From assembly GCA_000433735.1 (NCBI GenBank), contig HF998343.1, forward strand, positions 14,733 through 23,641: a DNA stretch of 8,909 nucleotides, given 5' to 3'. The stretch comes from Clostridium sp. CAG:167 (lineage in GTDB: Bacteria > Bacillota > Clostridia > Lachnospirales > Lachnospiraceae). A program made the position numbers and the translations under genes. The notes under the pieces were generated by a model, which was not told the origin of the DNA, ran no database searches, and was given only the letters and a program-made list of their open reading frames with translations. Position 1 is the first letter of the stretch. Each line of letters begins with the position of its first letter. Below are positions 6,501 through 8,909 of the stretch, piece by piece.

Positions 6501-7289
6501 TCAGTTGATCGGTGCCTGCAGCAGGCGGTAACTTCTCTCGATCATCTGATCATCCTGCAGTGAGTTTTCAATCACCACACTTCTCTCCCGCTCTTCTTCC
6601 TGCAAAAGCCCTTTCTCCCGGATCCGCCGTTTCAGTTCCCTGGCTGTTCCCAGACTTCCGTCAATCAACGATATATTTTCATTTCCCAGAAATTCTCTCA
6701 AATGCGGTCGCAAAAACGGATAGTGAGTACATCCAAGAACGATTGTCTCGGTATCCTCTGTTAAGTATGGCAGAAGATGCTCTGTAAAATACTCATCTAA
6801 AAATTCGCCATCCAGATCCCCTTTTTCCACAAACTCCATCAGTCCCTTGCAAGGCACCGGCACAATCTTTGAATCCTGTCTGTATATAGCTAAAAGTTTC
6901 TGAAATTTTTCCTGCTGAATGGTCATAGGCGTGGCCATAACCAATATAGTGCCCCCATGACTTCTTTCTACCGCCGGTTTGATAGCCGGTTCAATACCTA
7001 CCAGAGGAAGATCCGGATACATCTGCCGCAGATAACGCACTGCCGCGCTGGTAGCCGTATTACAGGCAATAGCAAGCCCCTTGATTCCCCGGTCCAGCAA
7101 ATGCTCCACTACATGAAACGTAAGTTCTCTGATCTGCTCCGGCTCTTTGGTACCATAAGGTGCATGGGCAGAGTCTCCATAATAGATAAAATCCTCATAA
7201 GGCATAACACGAAGTGCTTCCTTCAAAACACTCAGTCCTCCCAGACCGGAATCCATAAATCCGATGGGCAGATTTTTTTCTATTTCCAT
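6501..7289 (-). CDS. murI: Glutamate racemase
   Basis: This cytoplasmic enzyme interconverts L- and D-glutamate, supplying D-Glu for the peptidoglycan stem peptide. The 262 residues match the family length. FMDSGLGGLSVL (11-22) carries the conserved Asp-Ser. YYGDSAHAPYGTK (36-48) and ACNTATSAA (75-83) follow, the latter with catalytic Cys76. LGCTHYPFLRP (185-195) carries the second catalytic Cys187 and the adjacent His189. All key residues are present. It starts at ATG with AGGAGG 9 nt upstream (7299-7304); that RBS lies within the last codons and stop of the GGDEF gene, so the two genes are co-transcribed and probably translationally coupled. Its 3' end meets the terminator of the opposing predicted small RNA. 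Aspartate racemase is less likely, given the full MurI motif set. Confidence 0.96.
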   Translation of the reverse strand: MEIEKNLPIGFMDSGLGGLSVLKEALRVMPYEDFIYYGDSAHAPYGTKEPEQIRELTFHVVEHLLDRGIKGLAIACNTATSAAVRYLRQMYPDLPLVGIEPAIKPAVERSHGGTILVMATPMTIQQEKFQKLLAIYRQDSKIVPVPCKGLMEFVEKGDLDGEFLDEYFTEHLLPYLTEDTETIVLGCTHYPFLRPHLREFLGNENISLIDGSLGTARELKRRIREKGLLQEEERERSVVIENSLQDDQMIERSYRLLQAPIN

Positions 7290-7293
7290 TGTA

Positions 7294-8793
7294 TTAGTCC
7301 TCCTGGTAATAACTTGTCATTGTATGATCCTGTTTATTTTCTGCGTGAGATACCCATTCCGCCTTGCGGCACATCGACTCCACTTTTTCCCCCGGATCCT
7401 CTATCGGGTAAACTCCAACATAAATATGTAACGGAGCATCATCCTCCGTGCCAAACCGCTGCTGAATTCTCTCCAATTGCTTTTCCATATAAGAAAAATC
7501 CAGTTCATCCCGTTTCAGGGCAAACACGAACTTATCCTCACGCAGTCTGCCGTAAGTAACCAGGCGTTCCTTATTTTTGCGCAGCAACATAGACAACACA
7601 CGCAGCACTTCGTCTCCTTTTTCTCTGCCACAGATATGATTATACTTTTTAAAATCATCAATGTTAAAGCAAACCATAAAGTAATCTTTCCCCGGTTCCA
7701 GTTTATCCTGGGTCACCTCATAAAACTGCTGCTCATTATAGATATCCGTGAGGGAATCGTGAGTCACACGGTAATGTTCTTTTCTCAGCTGTTCTAACAG
7801 TACAGACTTATCTTTCAAAGCAAAATAACATCCGATGTAACGCCCCCTTTTATCATAAATTTTCCTATAGTTATGTTCAAACAAACGGCGTTCTCCGTCT
7901 ATTACCTCGATCTGCTCCCAGGAAAGATACTTTTTATCTGCAGTCAGATGCTCTTTTTTCCATTCCTGAAAATTTTGATGAATCAGTTCCTTTTCCTCTT
8001 CTCTCACACAGATATATCCACTCATAATATCGTTAATGTAAATACACTGGTCCTCGTTATCGAAGCACATAATACCATCATTATAATCATTGATCACAAA
8101 AGAAAACGCATTGTATACAAGATCCTGTGGTATGACATACATGGAAAACCAGCACAGAGCCAGAGCAGCCAGCGCATATACGATCACCGAAAAGTCCACC
8201 GGAATACTGCTGAACTCAAAGTAAGCACTGGCAATAATGATCGTGATAGTCAGGATCATCACCGGGTAATATTTACACTTGTACATGCTGGCCACCCGCA
8301 TGGTCTTAAATATATACCCCAGCAAGATAGCAAAGATCCACACATCCACAAAGGCCACATGCACGATAAAAAACGGTGTTTTCTCCCCGATCACATAATA
8401 GGATTGATTCAAAAATTTCACCGGATATAATGTAAAACTGTGATGTAAAAAACTGTTTGCAATCATAGATACAGTATCTATCATGCAGAAAATCATCATT
8501 CCAAAGCGTACATATTTTATTTCATTAAATACCTTTGTATATTGTTTTGTATACATCATCAATATATACAAAAGCCAATCCACACAGGCTAAATATAATC
8601 CAAAAGCCAGGTCGATCACCAATGGTCTTGAATTAAAAAAAGTCACAGAAAATACAATTTCTGTCAGAGCTGTCGCCAGCAAAAGGACCTGTGTCAGTTT
8701 TTTTACCTCGGACTTTTTCTTTCTGATCGTCATATAACAGAAAATCAATGAAAAAGCCAGGATCCACAAAACAACAATAAATATATTTTTCAT
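7294..8793 (-). CDS. Seven-TM membrane protein with PAS-like and degenerate GGDEF domains
   Basis: The 499 residues start at ATG with GAGGT upstream. About seven hydrophobic segments fill residues 3-221 (near 3-22, 33-52, 57-81, 95-115, 141-161, 175-193, 200-221), resembling the 7TM sensor modules found before kinase and GGDEF domains in Firmicutes. A PAS-like region (about 228-332) precedes a GGDEF fold opening with THDSLTDIYNEQQFYEV (344-360). The active site is degraded. The GGDEF signature reads REDKF (418-422), keeping only Asp and Phe. The metal-binding DxD position reads NID (377-379), and the ND/GH motifs read NH and GR (385-390). Cyclic-di-GMP synthesis is therefore unlikely; nucleotide binding or partner control is possible. 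It has its own promoter (8825-8853) and lies 4 nt before murI, suggesting a link with the envelope. The sensed signal is unknown. Confidence 0.85.
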   Translation of the reverse strand: MKNIFIVVLWILAFSLIFCYMTIRKKKSEVKKLTQVLLLATALTEIVFSVTFFNSRPLVIDLAFGLYLACVDWLLYILMMYTKQYTKVFNEIKYVRFGMMIFCMIDTVSMIANSFLHHSFTLYPVKFLNQSYYVIGEKTPFFIVHVAFVDVWIFAILLGYIFKTMRVASMYKCKYYPVMILTITIIIASAYFEFSSIPVDFSVIVYALAALALCWFSMYVIPQDLVYNAFSFVINDYNDGIMCFDNEDQCIYINDIMSGYICVREEEKELIHQNFQEWKKEHLTADKKYLSWEQIEVIDGERRLFEHNYRKIYDKRGRYIGCYFALKDKSVLLEQLRKEHYRVTHDSLTDIYNEQQFYEVTQDKLEPGKDYFMVCFNIDDFKKYNHICGREKGDEVLRVLSMLLRKNKERLVTYGRLREDKFVFALKRDELDFSYMEKQLERIQQRFGTEDDAPLHIYVGVYPIEDPGEKVESMCRKAEWVSHAENKQDHTMTSYYQED

Positions 8794-8824
8794 TTTTATA
8801 CCTCATGTCCTGATCTACTTATCT

Positions 8825-8853
8825 ATTATAAATACAAACCAGCCATTTTTCAA
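8825..8853 (-). promoter_or_regulatory. SigA-type promoter of the GGDEF-murI operon
   Basis: On the minus strand TTGAAA (8848-8853) and TATAAT (8825-8830) are separated by 17 bp. The predicted start is near 8818, giving a leader of about 25 nt before the ATG at 8793. It is the only good promoter seen for both genes; none is evident in the 4-nt gap before murI. Confidence 0.8.
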
Positions 8854-8871
8854 GGAAAACACATCCGTTTC

Positions 8872-8900
8872 TTGACAAACATTTTTCCATCCCATATAAT
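8872..8900 (+). promoter_or_regulatory. Perfect-consensus SigA promoter leaving the window
   Basis: TTGACA (8872-8877), 17 bp, TATAAT (8895-8900): both hexamers are exact consensus at ideal spacing. The start is predicted near 8907, so the transcript lies beyond the right edge. Its -35 is 18 bp from that of the leftward promoter, a back-to-back layout that would let one bound protein affect both. The product may be a gene or a stable RNA; it cannot be seen here. Confidence 0.85.
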
Positions 8901-8909
8901 GAAAAAAGG

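Noticed and set aside
6957..7559. 200-codon plus-strand ORF
   Set aside because: It lies antisense to murI and the GGDEF-like gene, has no recognisable domain and its composition looks like a frame shadow; the minus-strand genes carry clear family motifs.
7873..8430. 185-codon plus-strand ORF
   Set aside because: It is fully antisense to the membrane and PAS-like parts of the GGDEF-like gene, with His/Ile-rich sequence typical of a reversed frame and no visible RBS.
8854..8888. GGAAAA...TTTTCC inverted repeat around the perfect promoter
   Set aside because: Arms are short, A/T-rich and not concentric with the inner GTTT/AAAC pair, so chance is a sufficient explanation.
1..8909. CRISPR array, insertion sequence, tRNA, rRNA or phage attachment site
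   Set aside because: No regularly spaced repeats, transposase or integrase motifs, cloverleaf or terminal inverted repeats were found by eye on either strand.

Overview
The window looks like chromosomal DNA from a Gram-positive anaerobe of the Clostridia, most likely a gut Lachnospiraceae member. This is an inference from moderate GC with A/T-rich intergenic DNA, strong AGGAGG-type ribosome binding sites, SigA-type promoters, TTG and GTG starts, and the protein families present. No species can be named from the sequence alone.

Left part (1-5705, + strand): three tightly packed ABC transporter genes form one operon. The first, cut by the window edge, is a MacB-like protein with an N-terminal ATPase and an FtsX-type permease. 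The second and third are ABC half-exporters. Their ATPase motifs are complementary: the upstream one has Asp in place of the catalytic Glu, and the downstream one has a normal Glu but an altered signature (LSAGE). This is the pattern of heterodimeric exporters of the BmrCD/LmrCD/TM287-288 type. A long interrupted hairpin (5707-5776) ends this operon and also the convergent gene that follows.

Middle (5783-6500): an Lrp/AsnC-family regulator lies on the minus strand. Upstream of it is A/T-rich DNA with an exact 11-bp direct repeat at 30-bp spacing and an 8-bp-armed palindrome. Beyond that, pointing away from the regulator, is a good SigA promoter (TTGACT-17-TATGAT). About 100 bp after its predicted start there is a clean intrinsic terminator, with no credible ORF between them. 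This looks like an unannotated small RNA gene of about 125 nt, divergent from the Lrp-type gene and ending against the 3' end of murI. It is the least explained element of the window.

Right part (6501-8909): on the minus strand, a seven-TM, PAS-like, degenerate-GGDEF membrane protein is followed 4 nt later by murI (glutamate racemase). They share a strong promoter (TTGAAA-17-TATAAT). Back to back with it is a perfect-consensus promoter (TTGACA-17-TATAAT) firing rightward out of the window; its product is not visible.

Most of the protein content belongs to known families. The points worth a second look are the small RNA locus and its possible control, the asymmetric exporter pair joined to a MacB-like protein, and the coupling of murI to a probably non-catalytic GGDEF receptor.
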